Of a stretch of 64,000 bases of DNA, positions 35,216 through 45,116 are shown piece by piece; position 1 is the stretch's first letter; every line of letters begins with the position of its first letter. This DNA comes from Bacteroidota bacterium (GTDB lineage: Bacteria; Bacteroidota; Bacteroidia; Bacteroidales; DTGW01): contig JAKPQD010000331.1 in NCBI GenBank assembly GCA_029572965.1, positions 1-64,000 on the forward strand, given 5' to 3'. The position numbers and the translations under genes are program-made. Below the pieces are notes generated by a model. That model did no database searches, was not told the DNA's origin, and saw nothing but the letters and a program-made list of their open reading frames with translations.

Positions 35216-35662
35216 TTAATCCCACACATATTTCCAGCTTCCATCAGCTTGCCTTTTCCAAACAGTGTGAAATATACCTTTGCTTTCGGTTGTTTTTCCA
35301 AAGCTGTCTGCTGATTTCCAGGTGTATTTTCCATAAGTGTAGCCTAATGTCCCGTCATCAGAAACTTCTATAAAGTCTGGAGCCCATGATACTTCAGCAT
35401 TTTTAGCTGTATTTTCTTCGTAATATTGTTTTATAGCGGCTTTACCCTTAATCAAATTGTTTTCACCACGAATGATGACAGCGCTATCATCTGCAAACTC
35501 TCCAAAAGCCTCTGCAACTCCAATACTTTTTGTCGCAGCCTCAAATGCTTTCTCGGTTTTAAAAATTTCTTCCTTTACAGCTTCTTTATTTATCTTGGTT
35601 TTACAAGATGAGATAAATGTAAGCATTGTAAATACAAATAATAGGCTAATTATACTTCTCAT
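35216..35662 (-). CDS. exported SnoaL-like/NTF2-fold protein (DUF4440 type)
   Basis: A protein of 148 residues from the ATG at 35662. The signal or lipoprotein leader (SIISLLFVFTMLTFISSC) has a probable lipobox Cys. A ketosteroid-isomerase-like domain follows: KTEKAFEAATKS helix, then DDSAVIIRGEN and YTYGKYTWKS strands, ending DGSWKYVWD. This fold is used by varied enzymes and binding proteins; function unknown. Confidence 0.75.
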   Translation of the reverse strand: MRSIISLLFVFTMLTFISSCKTKINKEAVKEEIFKTEKAFEAATKSIGVAEAFGEFADDSAVIIRGENNLIKGKAAIKQYYEENTAKNAEVSWAPDFIEVSDDGTLGYTYGKYTWKSADSFGKTTESKGIFHTVWKRQADGSWKYVWD

Positions 35663-35831
35663 AGTTTTTAAATTTATTGTAACTTTTACATAACAGTTAA
35701 AACTGTCGGATTCTCTTACTAACAATGATTAAAGATAAGAATAATTAAAAAATCAAAAAAAAGAAAGATTTTAATGGAAGTATTCAGTTGTTTCTGTTAT
35801 TTTGCAACGCTAAAATTTTTAAAAGCAAGAA

Positions 35832-36827
35832 ATGATGCAAAATCAGGAAATAGCTATTATTGGTGGTGGAAGCTGGGCAACTGCATTAGCCAGCATCGTA
35901 TCACACAATGTAAAGAAGTTCCATTGGTTCATCTACGAAAAAGAGATTATCGACCACATTAAAACGCATAAGCATAATCCTCAATATATCAGCGCTATAG
36001 AGTTTGACCCTTCAAAGATTGTTTTTCACAATCATGTGAAAGAAGCCATTGATGCGGCCAATGTCATTATTTTTGTTGTGCCTTCGGCATTTATCAAGCC
36101 ATTGATGGGAAAAGAAGATATTGACTTTTCGGGCAAATTCTTTGTAAATGCTGTAAAAGGCCTTATTCCGGACGATAATATTACTGTAACCCAGTATTTT
36201 CAAGAACAATTCAGCATCCCTTTTAGTAGGGTAGGTGTGGTTTCAGGACCTTGCCATGCAGAGGAAGTTGCTTTGGAACGTTTATCATACTTGACAGTTG
36301 GTGCTGAGTTTGAAGAAGATGCTAAACAAGTAGCCGATTTGATAAGGGCTCCTTTCGTCAATACTATTATTTCAAACGATATATATGGCATTGAATATGG
36401 CTCTGTACTGAAAAATATTTATGCACTTGGTGCTGGTATCAACCATGGCCTTGGATATGGCGACAATTTTCAGGCAGTGTATGTGTCAAACGCTATACGT
36501 GAGATGGAACGTTTCCTTGGAAAGGTATTTGAACGCGAACGCCATCTTTTCCATTCAGTTTACTTGGGCGACTTGCTGGTAACCGCATATTCACAGTTTA
36601 GCCGTAACCGCACTTTCGGAAACATGATTGGCAAAGGCTATTCGGTTCAGGCTGCTATGATTGACCTCAATATGGAGGCTGAAGGGTATTACGCAACTAA
36701 AAGTATTTTTGAGGTAAATAAGAAGTTTAAGGTCAAAATGCCTATTGCTGAAGCGGTGTATAAAATATTATATGAAAAATGCAATGCTGCTGCTGAGGTC
36801 AAAGCGCTTGCCCAAAAGTTGAAATAG
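35832..36827 (+). CDS. gpsA: NAD(P)-dependent glycerol-3-phosphate dehydrogenase
   Basis: A protein of 331 residues (ATGs at 35832 and 35835). Makes sn-glycerol 3-phosphate from dihydroxyacetone phosphate for phospholipids; PlsY at 54085 uses the product. The N-terminal GGGSWATALASI nucleotide motif, VVSGPCHAEEVA, KNIYALGAGINHGLGYGDN (with catalytic Lys) and NRTFG are present. It runs into pgi 27 bases later. Confidence 0.93.
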   Translation: MMQNQEIAIIGGGSWATALASIVSHNVKKFHWFIYEKEIIDHIKTHKHNPQYISAIEFDPSKIVFHNHVKEAIDAANVIIFVVPSAFIKPLMGKEDIDFSGKFFVNAVKGLIPDDNITVTQYFQEQFSIPFSRVGVVSGPCHAEEVALERLSYLTVGAEFEEDAKQVADLIRAPFVNTIISNDIYGIEYGSVLKNIYALGAGINHGLGYGDNFQAVYVSNAIREMERFLGKVFERERHLFHSVYLGDLLVTAYSQFSRNRTFGNMIGKGYSVQAAMIDLNMEAEGYYATKSIFEVNKKFKVKMPIAEAVYKILYEKCNAAAEVKALAQKLK

Positions 36828-36854
36828 AAACATCAACCTATAAAATATCTTGAT

Positions 36855-38210
36855 ATGAGTACTTTAAATCTAAGCATTGATAAAATTTTTGACTTTGTCA
36901 GTAAAGACAAAGTGTATGCATTTGCAGACGAATGTGTGAAACAAAATAAGGCTTTGCACGAGAAAACTGGCAAAGGCAATGATTTTTTAGGATGGGTGAA
37001 CCTTCCGTCTTCTATAACTCCTGAAATTATTAAAGATATTGAAAAAACAGCTGCATCTTTTCGTAAAAATTGCGAAGTTGTTGTAGTAGTTGGTATTGGA
37101 GGTTCATATCTTGGCGCTAAATCTGTAATTGAAGCGCTCTCAGACAGTTTCTATCAGATTAACAGGCCCAAAGATACACCTCTTGTAGTTTTTGCAGGCC
37201 AAAACATTGGTGAGGATTATACTGCAGAACTGATAAAATTATTGGATAAAAAGAAATACGGCATCATTTGTATTTCAAAGTCGGGTACTACAACCGAACC
37301 AGCTATTGCTTTCCGTATCCTTAAAGGACATTTGGAACAAAAAGTAGGTAAGCCCCACGCAAAAGAGCTTATTGTGGCTATTACCGATGCAAAAAGAGGC
37401 GCTTTGCGTACCCTTGCCACTCAGGAAGGTTACAAAACCTATGTAATTCCTGACGATGTTGGTGGCCGTTTCTCTGTACTCACCCCTGTTGGTTTATTAC
37501 CTATTGCTGTGGCCGGTTTTGATATTGCCAAACTTGTTGCAGGTGCCCAAAAAATGGAAGAACTAACTGCTCCTGATGTTGCTTTTGAAGATAATCCTGC
37601 TGCAATTTATGCTGCTGCACGCAATGCTTTGTACAAAGCAGGAAAGAAAATAGAAATCCTTGCAAATTATAATCACAAGCTTACTTTTGTTGCCGAATGG
37701 TGGAAACAACTTTATGGCGAAAGTGAAGGAAAAGAAAATAAAGGCATTTTCCCTGCCAGCGTAACTTTTACCTCTGATCTTCACTCAATGGGCCAATATA
37801 TTCAAGAAGGCGAACGTCATATCTTCGAAACTGTTATCACTGTTAAGAATACAAACCACAATGTGGCTGTCCCTTTTGAAAAGGATAACCTTGATGGGCT
37901 CAACTTCCTTGCATACAAACGCATTGATGAAGTAAACAAGATGGCCGAACTTGGAACTCTTGTAGCCCACATGGATGGAGGTGTTCCCAATATCATCATT
38001 GAAATATCCAGGCTTGATGAGTATAATCTCGGACTTTTGTTCTATTTCTTCGAAAAAGCTTGTGGTATCAGTGGTTACTTGTTAAAAGTTAACCCGTTTG
38101 ACCAACCGGGCGTTGAAGCATACAAGAAGAATATGTTTGCATTGCTCGATAAACCTGGTTTTGAAACAGATTCTGAAATATTGAAAAAACGTTTAGGCAT
38201 CAACAAATAA
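36855..38210 (+). CDS. pgi: glucose-6-phosphate isomerase
   Basis: A protein of 451 residues. Interconverts glucose 6-phosphate and fructose 6-phosphate. It has [25 protein letters not shown] (phosphate-binding Ser/Thr) and the second-half [14 protein letters not shown]. The short (~450 residue) form is common in Bacteroidota and Firmicutes. A terminator hairpin follows. Confidence 0.95.
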   Translation: MSTLNLSIDKIFDFVSKDKVYAFADECVKQNKALHEKTGKGNDFLGWVNLPSSITPEIIKDIEKTAASFRKNCEVVVVVGIGGSYLGAKSVIEALSDSFYQINRPKDTPLVVFAGQNIGEDYTAELIKLLDKKKYGIICISKSGTTTEPAIAFRILKGHLEQKVGKPHAKELIVAITDAKRGALRTLATQEGYKTYVIPDDVGGRFSVLTPVGLLPIAVAGFDIAKLVAGAQKMEELTAPDVAFEDNPAAIYAAARNALYKAGKKIEILANYNHKLTFVAEWWKQLYGESEGKENKGIFPASVTFTSDLHSMGQYIQEGERHIFETVITVKNTNHNVAVPFEKDNLDGLNFLAYKRIDEVNKMAELGTLVAHMDGGVPNIIIEISRLDEYNLGLLFYFFEKACGISGYLLKVNPFDQPGVEAYKKNMFALLDKPGFETDSEILKKRLGINK

Positions 38211-38221
38211 TATCAATAATT

Positions 38222-38254
38222 GCAGAGCTTGTTTATGCAGGCTCTGCTTTTTTT
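38222..38254 (+). terminator. hairpin terminator after pgi
   Basis: GCAGAGC at 38222-38228 pairs with GCTCTGC at 38241-38247, followed by a T-run. Confidence 0.85.
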
Positions 38255-38282
38255 CTTGGTTCTTGACTCTTGGTTCTCTAAT

Positions 38283-38939
38283 ATGCTCGAAGTAAAAAAC
38301 ATACATAAATCCTTTGGAAAGCTCGAAGTGTTGAAAGGTATAGATCTTTCGATAAAAAAAGGCGAGATTGTGTCTATTACCGGGCCTAGCGGAGCAGGAA
38401 AAACCACGTTATTGCAGATTATGGGCACGCTTTTAAAACCCACCTCCGGTAAGGTATTTATTGGTGGTAAAGACGTGTTTGCTATGAAAGATGACCAGCT
38501 TGCCGGCTTCAGAAATAGCGAGATAGGTTTTGTCTTTCAGTTCCATCACCTGCTTCCAGAATTTAGTGCGGTGGAAAATGTTATTATTCCTGCATTAATC
38601 GCTCGCAAGAAAAAGAAAGATGCCATAGAAAAAGCTAAATCATTACTCGAAGAATTAAACCTCGGTCATCGGTTGAACCATAAGCCGGGCGAACTTTCAG
38701 GAGGTGAACAGCAAAGGGTTTCTGTTGCACGTGCCCTTATGAACGACCCGCTGCTTGTGTTGGCAGATGAACCATCCGGAAACTTGGATTCTGTGCATAA
38801 AACAGAATTACATCAGTTGTTTTTCGACTTGCGCGACCGCTACAATCAAACTTTCGTGATTGTTACCCACGACAACGAGTTGGCTGCCAAAGCCGACCGC
38901 CAGATAAAACTAGCCGACGGCCTTGTTATTGCCCAATAA
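38283..38939 (+). CDS. lolD: LolD-like ABC transporter ATP-binding protein
   Basis: A protein of 218 residues from the ATG at 38283. Walker A is GPSGAGKTT, the signature LSGGEQQR and Walker [11 protein letters not shown]. It is of the LolD/MacB type, powering lipoprotein release or a related permease. The MacB-like permease at 7296 has no nearby ATPase, but a link across 30 kb is speculation. Its end overlaps the next gene. Confidence 0.88.
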   Translation: MLEVKNIHKSFGKLEVLKGIDLSIKKGEIVSITGPSGAGKTTLLQIMGTLLKPTSGKVFIGGKDVFAMKDDQLAGFRNSEIGFVFQFHHLLPEFSAVENVIIPALIARKKKKDAIEKAKSLLEELNLGHRLNHKPGELSGGEQQRVSVARALMNDPLLVLADEPSGNLDSVHKTELHQLFFDLRDRYNQTFVIVTHDNELAAKADRQIKLADGLVIAQ

Positions 38940-39720
38940 TCTGATAAAAGATTTACAAGAGATAAAGCAGTCGCTTGATTGGCTTGTCATTCATTTCAAT
39001 ACTCCTGCATTTATTGAAAAAGACCCTATATCTGTTCCTCACAGGTTCAGTAAAAAGGAAGATATCGAGATTGCTGCATTTCTGGCAGCCACTATTGCCT
39101 GGGGGCAGCGTACAACGATATTGAACAATGCCAACAAACTCATGGGGTTGATGGACAATGCTCCGTATGATTTTGTTACCGGCCATACTCAAAAGGATTT
39201 GCAGCGTCTTAATGGTTTTGTACACCGCACGTTTAATGAGGTGGACTGTATATTTTTTATAAAATCCTTACAAAATATCTATTCCAGGCATAATGGGCTT
39301 GAAGGGGTTTTTAATACCGGGTTTCATCATGATAATACTGTTTTTTCGGCTTTAGTGTATTTTCGAAAACTATTTTTTGAAACCGAACATCAATACCGAA
39401 GTGAAAAGCATATTTCTGACGTAACAAAAGGCGCTGCAGCAAAGCGCATCAACATGTTTTTGCGTTGGATGGTACGTCAGGACAAGTGTGGCGTTGATTT
39501 TGGTATCTGGCGAAATATCCCGGCCTCTGCATTAATGCTGCCTTTAGATGTGCATACAGCTAATAGTGCCAGGCAGTTGGGGCTTTTGGTGCGTACCCAA
39601 AATGACTGGAAAGCCGTTGAGGAAATTATGTCCGTTTTGCGTAAATTTGACCCGCATGACCCTGTAAAATACGATTTTGCATTATTTGGGGCCAGTATTG
39701 AAAAGATTTTTTTAAAGTAA
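38929..39720 (+). CDS. TIGR02757-family protein
   Basis: About 263 residues with a non-ATG start (TTG at 38929 or 38923, in the end of lolD). Residues such as [21 protein letters not shown] and ATIAWGQR match the conserved TIGR02757 family of Bacteroidota and others, whose role is unknown. The C-terminus has [12 protein letters not shown] and [14 protein letters not shown]. Translation is probably coupled to lolD. Confidence 0.75.
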   Translation: MPNNLIKDLQEIKQSLDWLVIHFNTPAFIEKDPISVPHRFSKKEDIEIAAFLAATIAWGQRTTILNNANKLMGLMDNAPYDFVTGHTQKDLQRLNGFVHRTFNEVDCIFFIKSLQNIYSRHNGLEGVFNTGFHHDNTVFSALVYFRKLFFETEHQYRSEKHISDVTKGAAAKRINMFLRWMVRQDKCGVDFGIWRNIPASALMLPLDVHTANSARQLGLLVRTQNDWKAVEEIMSVLRKFDPHDPVKYDFALFGASIEKIFLK

Positions 39721-39734
39721 TACAATTATAAACG

Positions 39735-40445
39735 TTGGCAAATTCTTATTTTCAGTTTAAAAAATTTACCATCAACCAGGAAAAATGCGGTATGCCTGTT
39801 AATACCGATAGTGTATTGCTCGGGGCATGGGCTAATGTTGATAATTGTAATAAAATATTGGACATTGGCACTGGAACTGGCATTTTATCTTTAATGATGG
39901 CGCAACGTTGCAATGCAACCATTGATGCAGTTGAGATTGATGAAGCATCTTATTTGCAAGCCCTTACCAATTTTGAACAGAGCGATTGGGGTGACCGTAT
40001 AAATGCTTATTTCTGTTCAATTCAGGAGTTTGCTGCTTCTACTTCCAGTAAATACGAGCTGTTGATATGCAACCCGCCGTATTTTGCCAATGCAGTAAAG
40101 AGCACCAATCATCAAAAAAAGACGGCAAGGCATACCGATACGCTTAGCTTTGAAAACCTTATCAGCGCTACAATGCATTTGCTTGAAGATAAGGGGCGGC
40201 TATCATTGATATTGCCTTATTCCGAAGGCTGCATCTTTATTGCTTTAGCTGCAAAAGAAGGATTGTTCTGTGTACGTAAAACCAATGTAAAATCAGTGAC
40301 TCATGCACCTATAACACGTTTATTGCTCGAATTTGCTACACTTCCTCAACAAGTAGCAGAAGATTATCTTGTTATTGCTGATGAACAGAACAATTATTCA
40401 GATAAGTTCAGGCATTTGACAGTTGATTTTTATAAGTTTTTTTAA
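39735..40445 (+). CDS. trmN6: tRNA1(Val) (adenine(37)-N6)-methyltransferase-like protein
   Basis: A protein of 236 residues starting at a TTG at 39735; the codon two upstream is a stop, so no other start is possible. SAM motif I (ILDIGTGTGIL) and the adenine-N6 motif NPPY (ICNPPYF) are present. The family (YfiC) methylates A37 of tRNA-Val1; the specificity here is inferred from family. Confidence 0.82.
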   Translation: MANSYFQFKKFTINQEKCGMPVNTDSVLLGAWANVDNCNKILDIGTGTGILSLMMAQRCNATIDAVEIDEASYLQALTNFEQSDWGDRINAYFCSIQEFAASTSSKYELLICNPPYFANAVKSTNHQKKTARHTDTLSFENLISATMHLLEDKGRLSLILPYSEGCIFIALAAKEGLFCVRKTNVKSVTHAPITRLLLEFATLPQQVAEDYLVIADEQNNYSDKFRHLTVDFYKFF

Positions 40446-40561
40446 AATACGGTTATTTCTGTTAAGAGGCTGTTAAAGAATATCATTCAGCTGCTGTAAT
40501 AGTGTAAATTTGCCCGTAAATTAATAAATTGCAAAGACGTTAGAAGTTTTATTTATTTTTC

Positions 40562-41818
40562 ATGAAAAACCGCGCAATTACTATTATCGTCGTTTTGTCT
40601 TCAATAGCAATGTTGGGGCTTATTGCAGCGCAGGCTTATTGGGTAAATAAAGCTTATGACCTGTCGCAAAAGCACTTTGAACATAGGGTTTATTCAGGAT
40701 TATATGGCGCTATGCTCGAAATATCATGGAACAAGAAACCTATGCCAAAAGATTCGGCCAATATGACCGAAGCTCAGATTTTACTTGCCAGAGTACGTCC
40801 AGGATCTGTTGATACTTCTCTATATCGCCATTTTGGTTATAACCAGGTGGATAATAAATACGAATTTGCTATAGTGCTAAACAGTAACGATTCTATTGTT
40901 TACCAATCGCCGGGTTATGTAAGAGATGTAAAAAAAGAAAAGGTTTTTAAAAAGTGTTTGTGGTACATGCCTTCTATGAAAAACTTTAGTATCAGGGTCA
41001 TATTTCCTCAGATACAAAAAACCTTGGTGGGCGATATTTGGTTTTGGCTTTTTTTGTCTGGTTTTTTTCTGATGGTGGTAATTCTTTGTTTTGCCGCAAT
41101 ACTTATATTGGCTTATAAGAACAAAAAGCTTTCAGAAATGAAGACAGACTTTATCAACAATATTACTCATGAGTTTAAAACACCAATCAGTACAATATCT
41201 CTGGCTTCTGAGATTTTGGTAAACGTAAACCAGGCTTCTCACCTGGATAAAGTAAAAAGGTATGCCAGTATTATTCAGGAAGAAAACAGAAGAATGCAAA
41301 TGCAGGTGGAACAAGTTCTTCGTATGTCCAAACTGGATAAAAAGGAGTATGAGCTGAACAAAGAAAATATAGACCTTAATGAACTCGTTACAAATGCTGT
41401 TCAAAACCTGTGTCTTGATTTGGACAACCCTGCAATAAAAATACACTTTTCATTGTCTGACAAAAAAATTGAAATGCTGGCCGACCCTGTACATTTGACC
41501 AATATTATTAAAAACCTTGTTGATAATGCCTGTAAATATTCAAAAGGAAACCCGCAGATTACAGTTTGCACAAGCTTGAACAATACGTATGCTACCATTT
41601 CTGTAGCCGACAAAGGAATAGGCATTGAACATGACAAGCAAAAGTATATTTTCGAAAAATTTTATCGCATACCAACTGGCGATGTTCATGACGTTAAAGG
41701 TTCTGGTATTGGGCTTTATTACGTTAAGGTTATGACTGAAGCACATGGGGGAAAAGTAATTGTTAAAAGTGAACCGGGCAAAGGTTCCCAATTTGATATA
41801 GTTTTACCTCTTAAATAA
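40562..41818 (+). CDS. membrane sensor histidine kinase
   Basis: A protein of 418 residues: membrane helices at about 6-26 and 158-184 flank a periplasmic sensing domain of about 130 residues. The phospho-acceptor His203 is in THEFKTPIS, then the N-box (NLVDNACKYSKG), G1 (ADKGIGIE) and G2 (GSGIGLYYV). It pairs with the regulator 17 bases downstream; the signal is unknown. Confidence 0.92.
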   Translation: MKNRAITIIVVLSSIAMLGLIAAQAYWVNKAYDLSQKHFEHRVYSGLYGAMLEISWNKKPMPKDSANMTEAQILLARVRPGSVDTSLYRHFGYNQVDNKYEFAIVLNSNDSIVYQSPGYVRDVKKEKVFKKCLWYMPSMKNFSIRVIFPQIQKTLVGDIWFWLFLSGFFLMVVILCFAAILILAYKNKKLSEMKTDFINNITHEFKTPISTISLASEILVNVNQASHLDKVKRYASIIQEENRRMQMQVEQVLRMSKLDKKEYELNKENIDLNELVTNAVQNLCLDLDNPAIKIHFSLSDKKIEMLADPVHLTNIIKNLVDNACKYSKGNPQITVCTSLNNTYATISVADKGIGIEHDKQKYIFEKFYRIPTGDVHDVKGSGIGLYYVKVMTEAHGGKVIVKSEPGKGSQFDIVLPLK

Positions 41819-41835
41819 TTGACAACCCATATAAA

Positions 41836-42537
41836 ATGAAAAACAAAGGAAACATATTACTTGTAGAAGATGATAAAAATCTTGGGTTTATCATCAAAGA
41901 TTTTTTACACGAATCTGGTTACCATGTAGATCTGGCCGAAAATGGGCAGAGTGCTTTGGCCATCTTCGGGACTAAAAGCTTTGATTTGGTTCTTTTGGAT
42001 GTTATGTTACCTATAATTGATGGATTCTCTGTTGCAGAAACAATAAAAGCTAAGAATGCTATTGTCCCTATTATTTTCTTAACTGCACGCTCATTGGATG
42101 ATGATAAAATACGCGGTTTGAAAATTGGCGCTGACGATTATATCACTAAACCTTTTAGTACAGAAGAACTATTACTCCGTGTTGAAGCTGTATTGCGCCG
42201 CACAAAAGGCCATGTTGCCAATGTTGTTGTTTCGCAAGAAATATTTCAAATCGGTTCTTATACTTTCGACTCATCTAACCAAACTATTACCCTTGGAGAT
42301 GATGTAAAAATGCTTACCCGCAAAGAAGCAGATTTGCTAAGGCTTCTTTGTATAAACAAAAACCAGCTTGTACGCCGCGATTTTGCCCTTAAACTCATTT
42401 GGGGCGAAGATGATTATTTCATGGGCAGGAGCATGGATGTTTATATCACTAAGCTACGTAAAATATTGAAAGACGACCCGTCCATCCAAATTCAGAACGT
42501 TCATAGGACTGGTTTTAAGCTTGAAGTAAAAGACTAA
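41836..42537 (+). CDS. OmpR-family response regulator
   Basis: A protein of 233 residues. The receiver domain has the acidic pair EDD at 11-13, phospho-acceptor D55 (LLDVMLP), Thr in FLTAR and Lys in TKPF. The C-terminal winged helix (about 135-233, with ADLLRLLCINKNQLV and DVYITKLRKIL) binds DNA. Operon partner of the kinase upstream. Confidence 0.93.
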   Translation: MKNKGNILLVEDDKNLGFIIKDFLHESGYHVDLAENGQSALAIFGTKSFDLVLLDVMLPIIDGFSVAETIKAKNAIVPIIFLTARSLDDDKIRGLKIGADDYITKPFSTEELLLRVEAVLRRTKGHVANVVVSQEIFQIGSYTFDSSNQTITLGDDVKMLTRKEADLLRLLCINKNQLVRRDFALKLIWGEDDYFMGRSMDVYITKLRKILKDDPSIQIQNVHRTGFKLEVKD

Positions 42538-42540
42538 TGC

Positions 42541-42798
42541 TTAGAAAGGGTAACCATGATTGGCCTTATCTTTATTTTCTTCAATAATAGCTGAATTTTC
42601 TTTTATCTCATTGGTGGTATCCTGCACTTCCTTTTTTAAATGGGATGTTTCGCGTGCTATCTCTTCTTTTATTTCATCGCTGGCTTTCTTTATTTCGTTA
42701 ATACCCTTGCCTAAGCTGCGTGCAAAGCCCGGAATCTTGTCTGCACCAAATAATACAAGTATGGCAAGTAAAATCAAAAGAATCTCAGAACCGCCCAT
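42541..42798 (-). CDS. TatA/TatB-family translocase protein (second)
   Basis: A protein of 85 residues from the ATG at 42798: one membrane helix (EILLILLAILVLFG), ADKIPGFARSLGKG hinge, then a long charged coiled helix (IKKASDEIKEEIA...). The longer tail makes it more TatB-like than the 63-residue TatA at 14090. It converges on the response regulator gene 3 bases away. Confidence 0.82.
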   Translation of the reverse strand: MGGSEILLILLAILVLFGADKIPGFARSLGKGINEIKKASDEIKEEIARETSHLKKEVQDTTNEIKENSAIIEENKDKANHGYPF

Positions 42799-42880
42799 TT
42801 TCTTATTTTTGTACAAATTTACTTATTTTCAGTCAATCTAAATATTAAAGAAAAATATTGGAATCTTTGTTTATTATTCA

Positions 42881-43351
42881 TTATTCATGATGGTACGGCT
42901 CATTATTGATAATGGTAAAAGCCCTGTATAGCTGTTCCAAAAAAATAGTCCTTACAATCTGATGCGAAAATGTCATCTTTGAAAGCGATATCTTATATTG
43001 TGCCCTGTTTATAACGGATTCGTCAAAGCCATAAGCACCACCAATAATAAAAACAAGCCTTTTACAACCTGAGTTCATTTGTCCCTGAATAAAACTGGCA
43101 AATTCAGGTGAAGTGTATTGGTTGCCCCGCTCATCGAGCAAGACGACTTTGTCTGTTGGTTCAATTTGCTGCAACAGCAAGCTGGCTTCCTGGCGTTTTA
43201 TTACCTGGGTATCTGCTACATTACCTTTTTTCTGGGTAACTTCCTTGACCTGAAAGTTCAGGTATCGCGATATTCGTTCTGTGTATAATTGAATACCTTG
43301 CGAAACAAAGGTGAAATCTGTCTTTCCGGTAACCAGCAGTAAAACTTTCAT
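42881..43351 (-). CDS. rlmH: 23S rRNA (pseudouridine1915-N3)-methyltransferase RlmH
   Basis: A protein of 156 residues from the ATG at 43351. A SPOUT-fold methyltransferase that modifies pseudouridine 1915 of 23S rRNA on the 70S ribosome. The C-terminal knot has VFIIGGAYGFDESV and LSKMTFSHQIVRTIFLEQLYRA, and the tail NEPYHHE is the conserved end. The N-terminal 23 codons of a longer frame look non-coding. Confidence 0.93.
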   Translation of the reverse strand: MKVLLLVTGKTDFTFVSQGIQLYTERISRYLNFQVKEVTQKKGNVADTQVIKRQEASLLLQQIEPTDKVVLLDERGNQYTSPEFASFIQGQMNSGCKRLVFIIGGAYGFDESVINRAQYKISLSKMTFSHQIVRTIFLEQLYRAFTIINNEPYHHE

Positions 43352-43543
43352 GAAATGTTGTTTTGCATTTTGAAATATCATTATTTTGCGGCGAAATGCA
43401 AAGGTACTGAAGATTTTCAATTGAAATCGGGGTTAATTTCTACTAATATTTAACATAGTTTTGTGCTTAGTTTTTTTTAATATTTTTCACTACTTTTGCC
43501 TTCATTTTTTTACTATCTTTAAAAGCAAATAAAAATAAGTGCC

Positions 43544-43774
43544 ATGTTTGAAAAAGAACTTGAAATATTTAAGAAAATAAAAGCCGATTTACTTTCTCAA
43601 TATTCGGGTGGATTTGTGGTTATTAAAGGTGACGAAGTATTAGGCGTATGGCAATCAAGATTAGATGCTCTTAAATCAGGGATTGATAAATATGGTGACG
43701 TTCCATTTTTAGTCAAAAATATTAATGAGAGCGACATAGTTATCAATTTTTCAAGAAATTTAATATTTGCATAA
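43544..43774 (+). CDS. small protein paired with a retropepsin-like protease
   Basis: A protein of 76 residues with a helix-rich N-terminus, then GGFVVIKGDEVLGVWQSR and a helix-strand end. It resembles the DUF5678 type seen next to retropepsin-like proteases; that family assignment is from memory. Two bases separate it from the protease start, so co-expression is likely. Function unknown. Confidence 0.6.
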   Translation: MFEKELEIFKKIKADLLSQYSGGFVVIKGDEVLGVWQSRLDALKSGIDKYGDVPFLVKNINESDIVINFSRNLIFA

Positions 43775-43776
43775 GT

Positions 43777-44205
43777 ATGCCTGTGTTCCCTAATAGGGTG
43801 CCTAATTTACAACAAATTGGCCCAATAGTTGAAGTTGTAATATTTCCTTCACAACCTATCTATATAAAAATGCGAAATGAAGGCCAAAATCCACCTTCAA
43901 AAAAAGTTATTGCTCTTATTGATACAGGAGCAAGTGGTTCTTGTATCAATGACCCAATAGCAAAAGAATTAGGTTTAATTGCTCGTGATGTAGTTCCTGT
44001 CCAAACACCTTCTGGCACATCTCAACAACCAATCTACGATTTAGGATTTTCTCTTCCAAGTTTAACTGCAAATATCATCCCTATACAAGCATTAGGCTCT
44101 GATTTAGAAAAACAACCATATGATGCATTAATTGGTAGAGATATTTTATCTTTTTGCACTCTTATTTATAATGGTTGGGATAATTCATATCAGTTGCACA
44201 TCTAA
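43777..44205 (+). CDS. retropepsin-like aspartic protease
   Basis: A protein of 142 residues with the single-lobe retropepsin layout: the active-site D49-T50-G51-A-S (IALIDTGAS) and the hydrophobic flap/end region (DALIGRDILS, with Gly-Arg-Asp common in bacterial relatives). It should dimerise to be active, as retroviral proteases do. No signal peptide is seen, so it is cytoplasmic. Substrate unknown. Confidence 0.75.
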   Translation: MPVFPNRVPNLQQIGPIVEVVIFPSQPIYIKMRNEGQNPPSKKVIALIDTGASGSCINDPIAKELGLIARDVVPVQTPSGTSQQPIYDLGFSLPSLTANIIPIQALGSDLEKQPYDALIGRDILSFCTLIYNGWDNSYQLHI

Positions 44206-44241
44206 ACAAATGCACAGAGCTGTTTTGACATTACATACATT

Positions 44242-45093
44242 ATGGAAATCAGGAAAGAAGATATTTTACCATTTTTAAAAGTTGTTATTGCCGAAGATTT
44301 AGGCGATGGAGACCATACATCTCTTGCTACTATTGACCCTGAACAACGAGAAAAGGCCCAGTTGATTGTAAAACAAGAAGGTATCATTGCTGGCATTGAT
44401 GTAGCCCGTATGGTGTTTGAATTATTAGACAGTACAGTAACCTTTACCCCATTGATGCAAGATGGCAGGCAGGTTAAGTTTGGCGAAATAGCCTTTATTG
44501 TTGAGGGACGGACACAAACTATGCTACAGGCCGAACGTATTGTGCTCAATATTATGCAGCGCATGAGTGGTATTGCAACCCAGACAAATACTTATGTCAA
44601 GAAGTTGGAAGGAACCAAAACCAAGGTGCTTGATACCCGTAAAACAACTCCTTGCATGCGACTGCTTGATAAATATGCTGTCAAGATTGGAGGGGGCGAG
44701 AATCACCGAATTGGCTTGTATGATATGATATTAATAAAAGATAACCATATTGATTTTGCTGGAGGAATTGAAAAAGCCCTTGAAAAAACTTATCAGTACC
44801 TCAAAGAAAAAAATAAAAACCTCAAAGTCGAAATTGAAGCCCGTTCGCTTAGCGATGTTCAGCGAATCCTCAATTTTGGCAGGGTTGACCGCATTATGCT
44901 TGACAATTTTACCCCGGCTCTAACTAAACAAGCCGTAGAACTCATTGCCGGGAAGGCTGAGATTGAATCATCTGGTAATATTACCATTGAAAATATCAGG
45001 GATTATGCCGAATGTGGCGTTGATTATATTTCTGTTGGCGCATTAACGCACCAAATCAAGAGCCTTGACCTCAGTTTGAAAGCAATTAAGTAA
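44242..45093 (+). CDS. nadC: nicotinate-nucleotide pyrophosphorylase (carboxylating)
   Basis: A protein of 283 residues. Converts quinolinate and PRPP to nicotinate mononucleotide, CO2 and pyrophosphate in NAD synthesis. EDLGDGDHTS, then RMSGIAT, DTRKTTPC, and LIKDNHIDF are characteristic. No nadA or nadB is in the window. Confidence 0.95.
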   Translation: MEIRKEDILPFLKVVIAEDLGDGDHTSLATIDPEQREKAQLIVKQEGIIAGIDVARMVFELLDSTVTFTPLMQDGRQVKFGEIAFIVEGRTQTMLQAERIVLNIMQRMSGIATQTNTYVKKLEGTKTKVLDTRKTTPCMRLLDKYAVKIGGGENHRIGLYDMILIKDNHIDFAGGIEKALEKTYQYLKEKNKNLKVEIEARSLSDVQRILNFGRVDRIMLDNFTPALTKQAVELIAGKAEIESSGNITIENIRDYAECGVDYISVGALTHQIKSLDLSLKAIK

Positions 45094-45116
45094 ATCTTCA
45101 ATTAACAATTATTGCT

